Source of the DNA: Atopsyche davidsoni
Lineage: Eukaryota > Arthropoda > Insecta > Trichoptera > Hydrobiosidae
DNA: 64,000 nucleotides
Assembly: GCA_022113835.1 (NCBI GenBank)
Contig: JAILWY010000013.1
Span: 16,044,001-16,108,000 of the forward strand
Reading direction: 5' to 3'
The notes under the pieces are model-generated. The model made no database searches, was not told where the DNA came from, and was given only the letters and a program-made list of their open reading frames with translations. The position numbers were made by a program, and so were the translations under genes. Of the stretch, positions 1 through 12,274 are shown piece after piece. Positions within the stretch are counted from its first letter, which is position 1; each line of letters starts with the position of its first letter.

Positions 1-23
1 AAAAATTTCCACAAAAAAAAAAA

Positions 24-110
24 AGTGGAAAATCACTCAAGTATTTTATTCAAAAATATTAAAATGGAATTCCACCAAGTACTCTCTGTCAAAAATATTG
101 AATTTCTTAA
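24..110 (+). repeat. Dispersed repeat tail, copy 1
   Basis: The stretch carries a motif ending CACTCTCTGTCAAAAATATT-like (here AAGTACTCTCTGTCAAAAAT), preceded by a TATTAAAATGGAATTCCACC-type segment. Similar blocks recur near 23.96-24.04, 36.26, 40.11 and 61.34 kb, so this is an interspersed repeat family. I cannot name the family. The left end may lie outside the window. Confidence 0.6.
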
Positions 111-1330
111 AAAAATATAATTAATTTTGTAATACTGTTTGGTTGCCCGGCAATCAGCATTATTGCGTTTTTAATTCCGCGATCAGGAGACACCGGTGCT
201 CAAATAAATAGTCCATGACCAATTTTTCGAATAAAAATCTCGTTTCGTGTGTAGTTAATCAATGTAAATTTATAAATAATCGGTAATACTGTATATTCCA
301 GGTGATACGGCGAGTTTTTGAGCACCCGATAGAGAATTTTTGTTTTTTAGGTACAAAAGCTAGGTTCGGCTAGTCGATCATTGAGGCAATTCACAGATCG
401 GAACCGGAGCTCCGCGTGATAATGGCAGTGATGTAAAAATTTGATTACCGTTAAGGATCGTCAGAGACTGAAATGAAATCAACCGTGAAGCAGATAAACA
501 GTTAATCTTGCGCAGTGAACATCAACCAGATTATACCAAGGTCACGCCTTCAGTGCCGTGTGAAAAATGTCACGGAGAGGCCCAGTTGCCCGAGGCTGTG
601 GAAAAATCAAATACGTAACGCGTTCAAAGGGCTCGATAGTCAAAAGGATGGAGTGTCGTTCCCGGTGGCTCGATAGACGGAGACCAGGATGCTTAAACAT
701 TATTGTGTGCTTTTATGGATTTTGACGTCCTGTTTCTGAGAGGATCGTCAATCAAACAAGGGTGAGAAATGGTCTGGTTTCCAAATGTGTTGTTCAAGAT
801 CATCATTAACTTGTGCGAATTCGGCAGCTTTTTTTTCGGTGTAACAATGCGGATTCGTTGATTGTCTATAATAACCTCGTTGGAGCGTTTACTAAAAAAA
901 TAATGCATCTAAATACAAACGCCGAAATAAATAACCAGCTGCTTGGTGATTTTATATAAAAAGTGAAAAAGTTGCACAAGCTTTAAAGTTATCCACATTA
1001 TTTTTAATTTTCATGTACAAGCTCCACAAAAAAATTTCGCTCTACCTTTATTAAAATTCACTGATAAAAAATATACATGTTTTTGGTGCCGGAAATTTAT
1101 CTAGATTATTTTATTTACATTTATCGAAAGCTAGATTGTTTCAATAAAAAGTATTGAATTTGTATTGGCATGTGTATTCAAATAGATTTGAACTCTTGTC
1201 AGCAATGTTTGCGTTTGTTGTTTAGCATTGATTGTTTTTACGAGGTTGCCGATTCAAAGAATGGCTTTGGAAATGGCCGCCGGCTCGTCAGCCGGCACTG
1301 ATTTACTTTGTGAGCGACTGGATATTTCCA
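111..1330. other. Intergenic, no gene recognised
   Basis: AT-rich sequence with no ORF resembling a known family and no spliceable exon set that I could build. The only longer frames, such as the minus-strand one around 693-908, show no domain. Confidence 0.5.
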
Positions 1331-1335
1331 CAAAC

Positions 1336-1370
1336 ATAAAAAGGGAGCCTCCGCAGCGCCGGAGCCAGTC
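1336..1370 (+). promoter_or_regulatory. Candidate core promoter (TATA plus initiator) for the P4HA gene at 5112
   Basis: ATAAAAAG at 1336-1343 lies about 31 bp upstream of a CCAGTC initiator-like site (A at 1367), the spacing expected of an arthropod TATA/Inr promoter. It sits in a short GC-rich patch. The assignment to P4HA is inferred from the spliced leader that the downstream gene appears to need. Confidence 0.4.
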
Positions 1371-1458
1371 TTCGTAAAATTGAGTTGTGGACGGGCGATG
1401 TTTTTTCTTCAGCCTTTTTGTTAGTTTTAGGACTCGTTTCAGTAACAGTGAGTTTCAG
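1367..1458 (+). other. Candidate non-coding first exon of P4HA (5' UTR)
   Basis: The exon would run from the initiator to a donor at 1448 (ACA|GTGAGT) or 1459 (CAG|GTATAA). The first coding exon of P4HA begins directly after a strong acceptor (TTGTTGCCCACAG, ending 5103), seven bases before its ATG. An upstream leader exon is therefore needed, and this is the best candidate I see. Confidence 0.35.
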
Positions 1459-4400
1459 GTATAATGTACATGACATAATTTAAATTAAATGTTTTGTTTG
1501 TTTGTAATTTATATTTCAACATAAATAGTATATTAAGGTTCGTGTGGGGGTATGTGAGGTTTTCACGTGCTCTGTTTTACGTAAAAAGACTCTCAGATGC
1601 GGGTCGAATTCAGAATTATTAATATTTAAGTTATTCGTCCATTAAAATTCAACAACTTGAAGCTGACATATTTATCTTCTATATTCAGATTTACTTGTTG
1701 CGTACTTTATTAATGTGTCGCAGCGACACATTCTAGCGTAAAGCGAGCAATAATTATTTGGGAGGAAAAAAATGTTTTTAAATATTAATTATAAATTTAA
1801 CATGTTTTATTACACCTATGATATTTTTATACGCTATCATTAACGGTTTGCAACAATGATGGCACGATTTAAAAACCCATCATTTTTATAATCACTGTCC
1901 GTACGATCGTAGTTTGGTAGCCTGAAATTCACACATTAATTTTTAATAACCTGTTGTAATATTTAAAAACGGGCCTTTATATGTTACTTCACCTTAAAAT
2001 ATTTGAAATTCTCATTCAACGTCACATTTTGAGGAAGTTGCTTAAATTAAACTAATTTTGCTCGCTTAGCAGCGAGTCAACACTCAAAAGACCAACGGAC
2101 TTGGCATAAATTCATTTATATAAATTGTACGTGCTAGTGAAAAAAAATACATTTATGTATAATGATTTGTACAATATAAAATAATACATGTTAATACATG
2201 TAAAAACCTCTTTTATAAATTGACATAATATAAATTACATTATTAATGTACCGAAGTTGTAACATAAAAAGCACTGCTTTTAACTCCGTGTGAATCATTT
2301 TAAAGGTCAATCATCAACAAGGTCAACTTCATGTTTATTGAAATACAGCTTTTATAATATGGAAGCGCCAAGCCTACTAAGTAAACCTGAGCCCGCGCCT
2401 CGAGCCCAGCTCGTCTCCTCGGAACGGCTTCAGGGTAGAAACTCTAATAATAAATCGCAATATCAAAAGCTCCGCCCACTTAATCCTTTATTCAGAAAAG
2501 CCTCCTTTGACAGCCTTCCGCTCCCGCAGTCTTATTTGCTGCCTTTTTCTTTTCATCGTCCTCAATAATCCGGGATCCGAATCGATTCAAAAACTATAAA
2601 GTATGAGGACCTAAGTATCTATCGAAATGAAGCCGATGAAGAGGTGTTTTCAGCCGTGTAGCAAATAAAATTAAAATGCGCTGCATTCCCGAGTACATAT
2701 TTTTTTCCAATTGATTTCTTTAAATGTTTTCGTCATATATGCATAAGTGTATTCAAAAATGTATCGATATCGTTTTACCCGTATATTTTTTTTAAGTATT
2801 GGTATTTTTTTTGTTCACAAAAATAATTAAATATTCCACTTTTTTAAAGGTTGCATCTTTTCAGATAAAAAATTGCTTTATCCTATTGAATTCAAAAATA
2901 CAGCAAAATTCAGTTTTTTAAGGCAACCAATTTTCTTCTTGAAAAACTTCCGAACTATTGTATAAACCTCCCACGAGCCTTCGCCGCGCCGCCGTCCAGT
3001 TGAAACACTGAATGGTATTATCGTTTTCCGCAAGCTCGCTCGAGCACAGCTTCAAAGCCCCCGGCATTTTCCAGAAGAATACATTGGAACTTTTCCCCTA
3101 ACCGGTCTATCCTATCTCCTCTCTTCTGTGTAGCCGGTCTACTGTTATATAATAACTATATTCCCCAGTTTGCTAAACTCGGTCTACGTAAACTATGGTT
3201 TGTTGACGCCACAGTTGCCAAATATTTTTTTCGAAGTAACTGATTCCACTCGATGATTTTTAGACATATGTACTGTCATTGTTGTCATCGTCAAATTTTT
3301 GTTAACTACTCGGCAGTGTTTACTTCCGCTCGTTTCCTCCTCGTCACCGACTTGCTTCGCACATAGCTGAAACCCTCCGTCGATCCCCGTCCATTCCTCG
3401 CCTCTCGCTTTCAATTCTTGCTCCAGTGCACTCGAGAAGCGCGAACATTAGCACAAATATTCGCACAATTGATTACAGACTGTAGTGCCCGCTGTCGTGT
3501 ACTGCCGCCCCATTAATTCCTCATCTCGTATGTCAATAACGTGTGACTTGGTAATTTATTATTACTGCTACGAGTGGTTATAACCCTGTTGCATTTTCAA
3601 TTGCAGTTGTCAGGTTATTCCCCGCTCTATCTGATTGTGTATCTTACTGACATGCTTTAAACAAACCAAGCTTTGTGAACATCGGACTCGGGTTTGAAAA
3701 TAATTATACATAATGGTACCAAAATCATTACGTTCGGGAAAAAACCACAGTAAGAAAAAAGTCCTCCTGAAACTCGCACACAATTTCAAAATAGCAAAAA
3801 AAAGTAATCTTTGCAGCTAGTCTCATTTTTTCAGTCTTATAAATCTTGTATGGGGTTTTCTGCGATGATTCTTCTGTCGATATATCGTACTTATTTCAGG
3901 AATTGCTCAGGTCGCAAATCTGTAGAATTTAAATAAACTGTGAGCGAAATATCTATAAAATAAAATTATCAGCTACAGTCAGCGCACATTCGTCAGTCTT
4001 GACACTCAAACTTTCTAACATCAGAAATAATTATAATAGATTATTTTTTTAAAGATATCATTTTACGTTATGAATACTTTAAAATTTAAATTAATTTTTT
4101 TTTAGGAAATCCCTTTGGTTGCTTGAGTGCACTTATCCACTTTAGGGTCTCGACCAGAATCTACTTTATTTTATGAACCATCCGATTTGATCTTGTTTTC
4201 TTTCTACCAGAATTAATACGATTTATTTTTTAATTGTTGATAATTTTACAAAAATAATATACTAGTATCTACAGGATATCACCGTGTGTACCTACATGAT
4301 TATTATCTTTATCTCGCATAATTCTAGTCTTTTTTTATTTATATTTTTTTCTATGAAATAATAAATGCTAAACAATAGCCATTTGACCTTTCTGTCCTTA

Positions 4401-5103
4401 TCTGTGGATCTTCATCCTTTTGTACATAAACCGCTGAACCACATCTGCGACCTGAAATGCTTCTGGGAACTTTTCACGTTAATACGATAACTACATTAAT
4501 TTAACGATCGTCAACCTATTTAAGTTTATCTACTTTCACAAGATTAAAACTATCACAGTTTTTATTACGTATAAAAAAATTTTCGAAGAGGATTCCAAAA
4601 CTATTTAAATCAACCCCTAAAATATTTTTAAATGGTAGATAAAGACACAATGGATAAATATGTAGTAGCTGATGGTAGCAAATTAAATCTTTGAATAATA
4701 AGCTCGCTGAATACGAACACCACGTATAAGCGCCAACGATTGTTTTAGTTTTAAAAGTATGTTTTATAATGATCTATATTATTATTTTTAAAAGAGTCGG
4801 CTGCCTATCCAAAGCGAATCGTGCAGTGTGCGCTCTCCCGTGCAAGGCTATATAAAATTCACGTGACCCTTTGACAAAATCTAAGTGCCTTTTCTTCCAT
4901 AACTTTATTTCTGCTTCTACAGTGGCCATAAACAAGTGACGGAATTTAGAAATTCCCACCCGTGATGGGTTATGATCCTCGATGTGCATGAGACGCGCGT
5001 TGACTGTCGCAAATCTTATGCACCCTTAGCAGCATCAAAATGGATGTCAGATGATTTTTCATTCTACCTTGTTTCCAAGATTGAACTTGTATTGTTGCCC
5101 ACA
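1459..5103 (+). other. Probable leader intron of P4HA, otherwise featureless
   Basis: No exon, RNA gene or mobile element with recognisable ends was found. A small hairpin (arms AATGTGTCG / CGACACATT) lies near 1712. A frame of 92 codons at 2290-2568 has no recognisable domain and is treated as chance. Confidence 0.35.
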
Positions 5104-5111
5104 GCCTAGTC

Positions 5112-8100
5112 ATGGAACTCAGAGTGCCGTCGTGGCTGTGCCTGGTCTGCATCGCAGTGCAGTTAGTCGCGCCAGGAGTCGAGGGGGAGGTGTTCACGGC
5201 CCTTGCAGACATGGAGGCGCTACTGGAGACGGAGTCCATCCTGCTGGGGTCCCTGGCCACTTACCTACGCTACCAGGAGGAACGCATCGGCGTTCTGAGA
5301 AAGTGCGTAGTCTATCCTAACAATTATTGATTTTTTGAAACGAAGAAAAGAAAAAACAAGAATTGGTTTCAACTCCGTGTAAAGACTTGGCTATCGAAGT
5401 TGGTTTTATCCAATCTGTGTGGGTATTTTTTTTATTTTCAGAACATTTAAAGAGTACGAATCGGAACACAGCGTGGCGATGAACGACGTGACCAACTACC
5501 TGTCCAACCCCATCAATGCCTTCAAAGTTATCAAAAGACTGACCACCGACTGGAGCCAAGTGGAGATCATCATGGCCAACGAAATCGGAGCAGGTGAGGA
5601 ATATGCCAAGCTTTGCCCGCACAACACTTTGTGCCGTGTATTGTACTTCGAATATTTATTTTGCCAAATGAATAATGTGTGCGGTACTTTCAGCTTATGT
5701 CCAAAATATCACGCTTCTAAAGGAGACGATGAAGTTTCCCACTGACGAAGATTTGAGCGGAGCGGCCGCCGCTCTGGTCAGACTGCAGGACACGTACAAG
5801 CTAGACACTGCGGAAGTAGCCAGGGGCAAGCTGAACGGCGTAAAATACAGGTCAGTCACTCGTCTCGGCGCTGCAAGTTGGGGCAGGTGCTACCTCTGCA
5901 GGGAACTATGCTTGCAGCAGTTGCTAGTTTTTCAGTTTCAGACTGCCAGGCGCTCCTTCGTCATCCGGTCTCATCGTTCTAGAGTGAACATCGCCGTAAA
6001 ATCCCATCCATGCAGATTGAACAACGCATTCACTAGATGTTTCAAGCGGTGCTCCTTGTTCTAAGGGTGTTCATTACCCATAAATCTCACCTTGTTTACG
6101 ACTCTCTCGTCGATCAACGATTCCGTCCGTTTTGTCCTGTGTGATGATCTTATAATAATTTTTATTTTTAAGATAAGACGAGGAGAATATATATTTTTAA
6201 AAAAAGCACTTGAGAACTGCATGATAGCTGCTGCAGCCAGACCGTTCGGCTATATTCTTATAAGTTTATTCCTCAATTCATTCACTCTATTACATACGGT
6301 GCCTATGTTTATAAACTCCCGAAAGCTATCTCCAGTTCCCGATGGGCCGCTTCCACTTCGCTTTGTCTGGAGGCCTGACGCCGCATCATGTCCACCACAG
6401 CACATCTAAATGACTTGTGGCTTGTTGCAGCTCCCCCATGTCGGCCCACGACTGCTTCGAGCTCGGCCGACAGACTTACAACGCCGGAGATTATGGCCAC
6501 ACAGAGATGTGGATGACTGAAGCATTAACTAAGCATAGTTTAGAATTAAACAAGACAGTAGAAAAAAGTGAAATACTGGAATATCTCGCATTTTCTACAT
6601 ACATGACAGGTGGGGACGTCGTCATTCCTTCGAATAGCGACAACCTGTGCTTTTCTGTTTGGGTCGTGTAATATATATCTAACTTTTATTTCTCCAGGCG
6701 ATGTTGAATCTGCCCTTACTCTGACCAATGAACTTCTCGTATTAAATCCTGACCATATCAGGGCAAAAGGGAACATCCCTCATTACGAGAAAGCCATTAA
6801 AGAGAAAAGAGAAGTTCAGGTAAATATTTATTTTTGAACACAATAAATATTGACTTTGGAGATTAGGTTGTAATTTCATTGTTTTTAATTTTTTTTAGGA
6901 AAAATCAAATGAGGAAGATACTTTGCCCAAAAATGAAATTGGCCTAGAAAGAATTGCTTATGAAGAGTTATGCAGAGACGAGATAGATATTCCACAAAGT
7001 GTTAAGAAAGAGTAAGAGCGAACAGTTTTTTTAATCACTAATTAGTTTGGAATAGTCTGGGTCCTACACGTGTTATTTTCTATTACAGGTTGCGCTGCAG
7101 GTACTTCAGTGACACTCACCCATTTTTACGGTTAGCACCATTAAAGTTAGAGGAGCATTATCTGGATCCTTACATTGTTGTTTACCATGACGTACTGTAT
7201 GAAAATGAAATGAACTTCATCAAAGAATCTGCAAAGCCGAGGGTGAGTTGAACTTGACCTTCTTCCTTTTCACATCAGCTCCTCGTGTGAGGCATTTGGT
7301 TTACTTTAAAAATAACTCCTATGCCTCAATTCTTAATATAGATTTCATTATTAGCTTTTTTTCTAAGATGATCATAAAACAATTTATTGCAGTTTAAGCG
7401 TGCTACTGTGCAGGACGCCGAGACTGGGCAGTTAGTGTTTGCCAAGTACCGCATCAGCAAGTCCGCTTGGCTGAAGGATCACGAGGACAAGATCGTGGCT
7501 CGCATCTCCCAGCGCACTTCTGATATGACTGGCCTCAGTATGGATACGGCGGAGGAGTTGCAGGTTGTCAACTATGGTATCGGAGGTCATTATGAGCCAC
7601 ACTTTGATTTTGCTAGAGTAAGTATTGGTATTACTTTTAGGTGCATCATTATTTTTTCTATGAATACATTTTTTTTTTCTCTTACACTCAAATATTGATT
7701 CTAGAAAGAAGAAAAAGGCACATTCGGTGGTGTGACTGGCAACCGGATCGCAACTGTTTTATATTATGTAAGTTATTTTTTGATTTCCACTTTTGTGCCT
7801 GATTTCGGTTGGAGATTTTGTTGAAACATAAATCTTTCCTTTAGCACCAATTCAAATACATACCATAACTCAAAATAATCCATTTTTTAACTGTCGCATT
7901 TTGAAGATGTCTGATGTAGCCCAAGGAGGAGGAACAGTTTTTCCTGAGCTCGGTCTCAGTGTGAAGCCTAAAAAGGGCACTGGAGTATTCTGGCTGAATC
8001 TCCATCCCTCTGGAGAAGGAAATTTTGCTACCAGACACGCCGCCTGCCCTGTCCTTCAGGGCTCCAAATGGGGTGAGAACATTGCAATAAGTACTCATTA

Positions 8101-8284
8101 TCCCATTTTCAATCTAATAATTTTTACCGAATACTAACATATATTTAATCTTTCAGTCTCCAATAAATGGATTCACCAGGGTGGGCAAGAGCTACTGAAG
8201 CCGTGCAATCTGGAATATCAGCCGGAGGGAATTATAACTGAAATTCCAACGCCCGTTAGAAAAGAAGCGACTACGAGGGAATAA
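5112..8284 (+). CDS. P4HA: Prolyl 4-hydroxylase subunit alpha, paralogue A (11 coding exons)
   Basis: This is the collagen prolyl 4-hydroxylase catalytic subunit, an ER-lumen Fe(II)/2-oxoglutarate dioxygenase that pairs with protein disulphide isomerase. Coding exons are 5112-5302, 5442-5593, 5694-5850, 6431-6609, 6698-6819, 6899-7011, 7089-7242, 7393-7617, 7705-7767, 7907-8072 and 8157-8284. All junctions are GT-AG with matching phases, giving 549 residues against 534 in human P4HA1. A signal peptide covers about residues 1-25. The N-terminal dimerisation segment includes NAFKVIKRL, and the peptide-binding TPR domain begins around DCFELGRQ. The catalytic domain keeps both iron ligands of the PHFDF motif (H426, D428), the distal histidine in RHAACP (H496) and the 2-oxoglutarate lysine in SKW (K506), so the enzyme looks active. 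The start follows the acceptor at 5103 by seven bases and is the only ATG that gives a signal peptide. Confidence 0.95.
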
Positions 8285-10656
8285 AGGCTCGACTGTTTCG
8301 ACTTGTCTTTTTGTGATTTTCTAGTGATGACTGAATCTCATTGGCTCCGTACTTGAAAAGATCATTCAGTATAAAAGTCAAAGAGGCTCTACCTTAAATA
8401 AGTTCTTAATTACAAACACCAAAAATGTTCAGACGAAACAAAAAAACTTCTAGATAGTCCTGTGGATATTATTTATTGATTTTTTTACCTGCATATTTTA
8501 TTTTACCCTTAAAATATTTTATTTGACCTTTTAAGAAATCTAGATCATCAGATACTTTACTGAACTATTAGAATTTCCAGTGAACTACCTTGAACCAAAA
8601 TCTGTTGTCTTTTTCTAATGGAGTGTCACATTTACTATTTTCATTGGTTCACTTCTATACTACCCATTACAGTTCTCAACTTTCTATAACTCAACAGTTG
8701 GAAGTAAAAGTGTCTGGTTTGTATTTGACTGATAGTAATGAGTAGTGAACACTACTCGCAAGTAACTTTTGCCATATTTATAAGTAGTCATTGAATATTC
8801 AATGCTTTCAACCAAAATGTTCCTTATGATCTTTTATATGTAAGAAATTATTTGTAAACTATTATGTAGTGTGTTTGTATGTATCAATGGCTATTAAAAA
8901 AAATCATTTTTATATAATAAAGATATTCATAGATAAATTAAAAACTTATAATAAAAGTACAATGAATCTGAATTTTAATAGTTATTACTTTTTGTGATTA
9001 CCCAATACCCTTCTCATCAATGACACACAAGAAGTAAAAGGAAGTTAGCATATTGCACAGCGTCTTCCGGCCACACTCTTTCACATTATGTAAGGTTATT
9101 AACGAGACATCTGAGGACATTTACTTTTTGTAAATTAAAGACAATATATAGGGAACATCAATATATTTATTTTAATTTGATTTTAAACATCAATAAGATT
9201 ATATACTCTTAACATTATAATTAACTGTAAACCTTTTGTAAACATCAAAGATAAGAACATTTAATCGGCTTGAATACGCCTGTCACATAGTTTAATATAA
9301 CATGAATACACTGACTACACATTTACCAAAGACGATAAGAATGGTGATGGCACGGATAATGGAGTCTAAAATGGATCTAACAACACTCAGTGAATATCTA
9401 TTATAGAAACACCCAAACACCGATTGCACACTGTGGTGGTCCAATACAACGAGACACAATACAAAAGTTGGGGCCTAAATCTACTCGGAAGAACTATGCG
9501 ACTGATCATAGAGACCACGACGGTGGATTGACGTGGAAACTCATTTTTAACTCACTGGCCGACGTTTAGTTACCATCCGCTGCGTTACCCTGTTTAGGAA
9601 GTAGGTACTATCTTTATCACAACTCTTTCAGATCAATTTAATTTACATAGATTAATAATATTCAATCAAAATTGATAGGAGAAAATATTTTTTAAGTAGA
9701 AAATAAATAGAGCATCCAAAAATACAGTCAGTACACTCGACTTGGTCGAGGACAGGTATATAATTTGTATAAATCTCTCCAACATGACAAAGAAAACGCC
9801 ACCCTCTCGACGACGTTTGCTTGTAAAAAAACTAGCATTGAGAGCACGACCTTGGTGGCGCTTGAAACTTTATTTTTACTTAATGTCCGCGCGTTAATAC
9901 CATCTTCTACGATCAGCTCCTAGGAGTGGAAGTTCATCAAGGTACAGAGAGGGACGATATATACTTAAAACTTCTTAATACCATTAAACAACTACTAATT
10001 AGATAAATACATCAAACAGATAATACATCGATTACATCCATTTCAATTACACATTAATTATAATTATTTGTGAAGCTGACTTGATGAATATTGTGCCTAA
10101 CCTATAATTAACTCTAATCTCTCCAGGAGAGGAAGCACGGCAGTGACTTGTAAAGGAGCCACAAATACTGCTGTGCCACTGCTCCGAGAGATTATCACAA
10201 AGGGGCGCTATGACTTAGTGCTCTAGGGGGATTGTTCTCGCTAGGCTGTCAACGCTACCGAATACTCAGCACTACCGGGACAACTCAAGTGACGCTACCA
10301 AGGCAGGCACAGGGCCCTCGTAGTGTCAGTCATTGCACTCCGGTGCTGCACCGCTCATCTCCATGCAAATCAAAAACTGGGATGGAATGTTGGATAAAAA
10401 ATATATCATAAAAAATTAACGTCTTAATTTTCAATATGCTCTCATAAATATGCATCATATTCAGAAAGTATGCATATTACTGATACTGATGTTTTCACTT
10501 TAATTATTCATTGATATTACTGTAAAAAAAATTTAATTGGGATAAGTTTGGACCGCATCATAATTTAAAAAAACTTAATTATAATATTAAAAAAATCCGA
10601 AACTAATTAAGATAAAATCTAACTGAGGTAACAAAATGGGGAATTCAACGCACGTC
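8285..10656. other. Convergent 3' UTR and intergenic region
   Basis: This lies between the 3' end of P4HA paralogue A and the 3' end of DNAJC12, which face each other. A polyadenylation signal AATAAA at 8916-8921 suits P4HA, and TTTATT (AATAAA on the minus strand) at 9167-9172 or 9869-9874 could serve DNAJC12. The segment 10.10-10.37 kb is less AT-rich, but I see no open frame or structure I can name. Confidence 0.4.
8916..8921 (+). terminator. Candidate polyadenylation signal of P4HA paralogue A
   Basis: A canonical AATAAA lies about 630 bp past the stop codon in AT-rich sequence. Earlier variants exist, so the true 3' end is uncertain. Confidence 0.3.
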
Positions 10657-11718
10657 TTAGATCTCATAGTTGCGGAACTTGGAGACCACCTCAGCAGGCG
10701 GCTCCGCGGCTTGGCCGGGCCAGCGACCACCCCAGTGGGCGGCGCCACCCTCCGATGCGCGGCGAGCGGCACCCGGGCCGGGAGCCAGACTACCCCCTGC
10801 GCCCTCCAGCATGCGATCCTTAGTTTTGGGAGTGGCCCAGTGCATGGACTGCTGCACGTGCTCTTTCATGCCCAGCCACTGCTTGTAGGAGATGGAGATG
10901 CCGCTGGTGCGCCACTTATCGTAGTTGCAGCGCTTGGCGGGGTCGCACAGCGTCTCTTTGGCTTCCTTCAATTGAAAAAAAAAAAAAACATTCCTGTTAC
11001 TACTGACTTGGAAAAATCAAATTCACCACTTCGACTTCATCAAATTGATATCACAAAACATAGTACGAAATAACTTTAAATTCGAGTGAATGTCTAATTC
11101 TACCGACATATGCTCATTTTGTACTCAATAAATAAAAATTCATTTAATGTAAAATTTTGACAAAAATATTAAACATGCCAGTACAATGTCGGTTTCGCAC
11201 TCGATTATTTAGCCAGTAAAACGAGGTCACTTGTTAGTTAACACTAATTTATTAAAAATGAAGCAATCACAATTCAGGGTCAAATTGATATCGGCGACAA
11301 GCCGTGACTAAATAATAACCGCAAATACGCATTTCGATAAAAACTGAACAATTTGAAATTAACGCTTAAATCTCAACATAACATACTTTTAGCTGCTGAA
11401 ACTTCGCCTCTGCCTCCTTATCCCCGTCGTTCTTGTCGGGATGACACTGCAGAGCCAGATTCTTGTACTCCGTCGTAATTTGTTCTACCTGCAGAAAATA
11501 AGAGTTCCGATTGTTCTAGTGCACTGTCCCCGATTGCATCGAACTCATTGAAGTATCGATTTATAAATGCATTTTTGATTTTAAAACATACTGCCCGAAT
11601 TGCATCGAAAATAAATAATGAATCGACTCACGGTGGAGTTCTCGTCGCATCCCAGCAGGCCGTAGAAGTCTTCTTGGGGGTTCTTCTGATAACTCAGAAT
11701 TTCGTCCACGGCGCTCAT
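10657..11718 (-). CDS. DNAJC12: DnaJ homologue subfamily C member 12 (3 exons)
   Basis: This is a small cytosolic J-domain co-chaperone of Hsc70. In vertebrates DNAJC12 assists aromatic amino-acid hydroxylases. Exons, 5' to 3' on the minus strand, are 11632-11718, 11387-11488 and 10657-10965, joined in phase 0, giving 165 residues against about 198 in human. The J domain spans roughly residues 14-80, with [11 protein letters not shown] in helix I and the HPD triad at residues 45-47 (QCHPDKN). The downstream KRCNYDKWR segment and the conserved C-terminal tail KFRNYEI are DNAJC12 hallmarks. The middle contains a Gly/Ala/Arg/Pro-rich stretch. Methionine 11718 was chosen because an upstream in-frame ATG at 11784 adds residues unlike the family. 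The gene lies between two P4HA copies. Confidence 0.93.
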
Positions 11719-12274
11719 CTTGGCTGCCTTCTGCCCCGACTGGATGGCCGACCCGCCGCTCCTCGCTGGCCCGGAGAAAATCAATCTTTCCCGGCTTACA
11801 ACCTGCCGGCGCTAACGCGGGCCTGGGGCGGGGGACTGTCACTTCTGACCTCCACAACGCGAGTGGCAGGGGGAACAATGATAAAATACTTTATTTACTC
11901 AATACAACAAGTAAAATACGTTCATATTGAAAACATTTGGAAACATTAAATATAAAACTGTTAGCACGAGCATCGTGAACGTCCATGGAAATTAATAATA
12001 TTTGTGTTTGAATTTGGCGGGGAATATCACTGCTGTCAATCGCGAGGCCGCGAGGATCGACAATCGCCACGGTGTAAAAACATGTTTTGTTTTCACAATT
12101 AAACAATAAGAAAACAAATGCCGCAAAAAAACAACGTTTTTTATTTTTCTATTATTGTTATTATTTACCAAAGAAAATTTGATGAAATTGTAAAAAAAAT
12201 ATTCAAAAAATTTAAATATTCATTTATTTTCCTAGAGCTATTTCCAATAAAAATATATATTTCCTAAATTTCCT
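11719..12274. other. Short gap: DNAJC12 promoter and P4HA paralogue B 3' UTR
   Basis: Only about 560 bp separate the DNAJC12 start from the stop codon of the upstream P4HA copy on the same strand. The DNAJC12 promoter and the P4HA 3' end must share this gap. The half next to DNAJC12 is moderately GC-rich, and the part next to P4HA is AT-rich. No TATA box was evident. Confidence 0.4.

Noticed and set aside
1712..2085. Possible MITE bounded by GCGAGCAA / TTGCTCGC
   Set aside because: Only 8-bp inverted ends and no convincing target duplication.
2290..2568. 92-codon frame on the + strand
   Set aside because: No domain, no partner exons, and it lies inside the proposed leader intron of P4HA.
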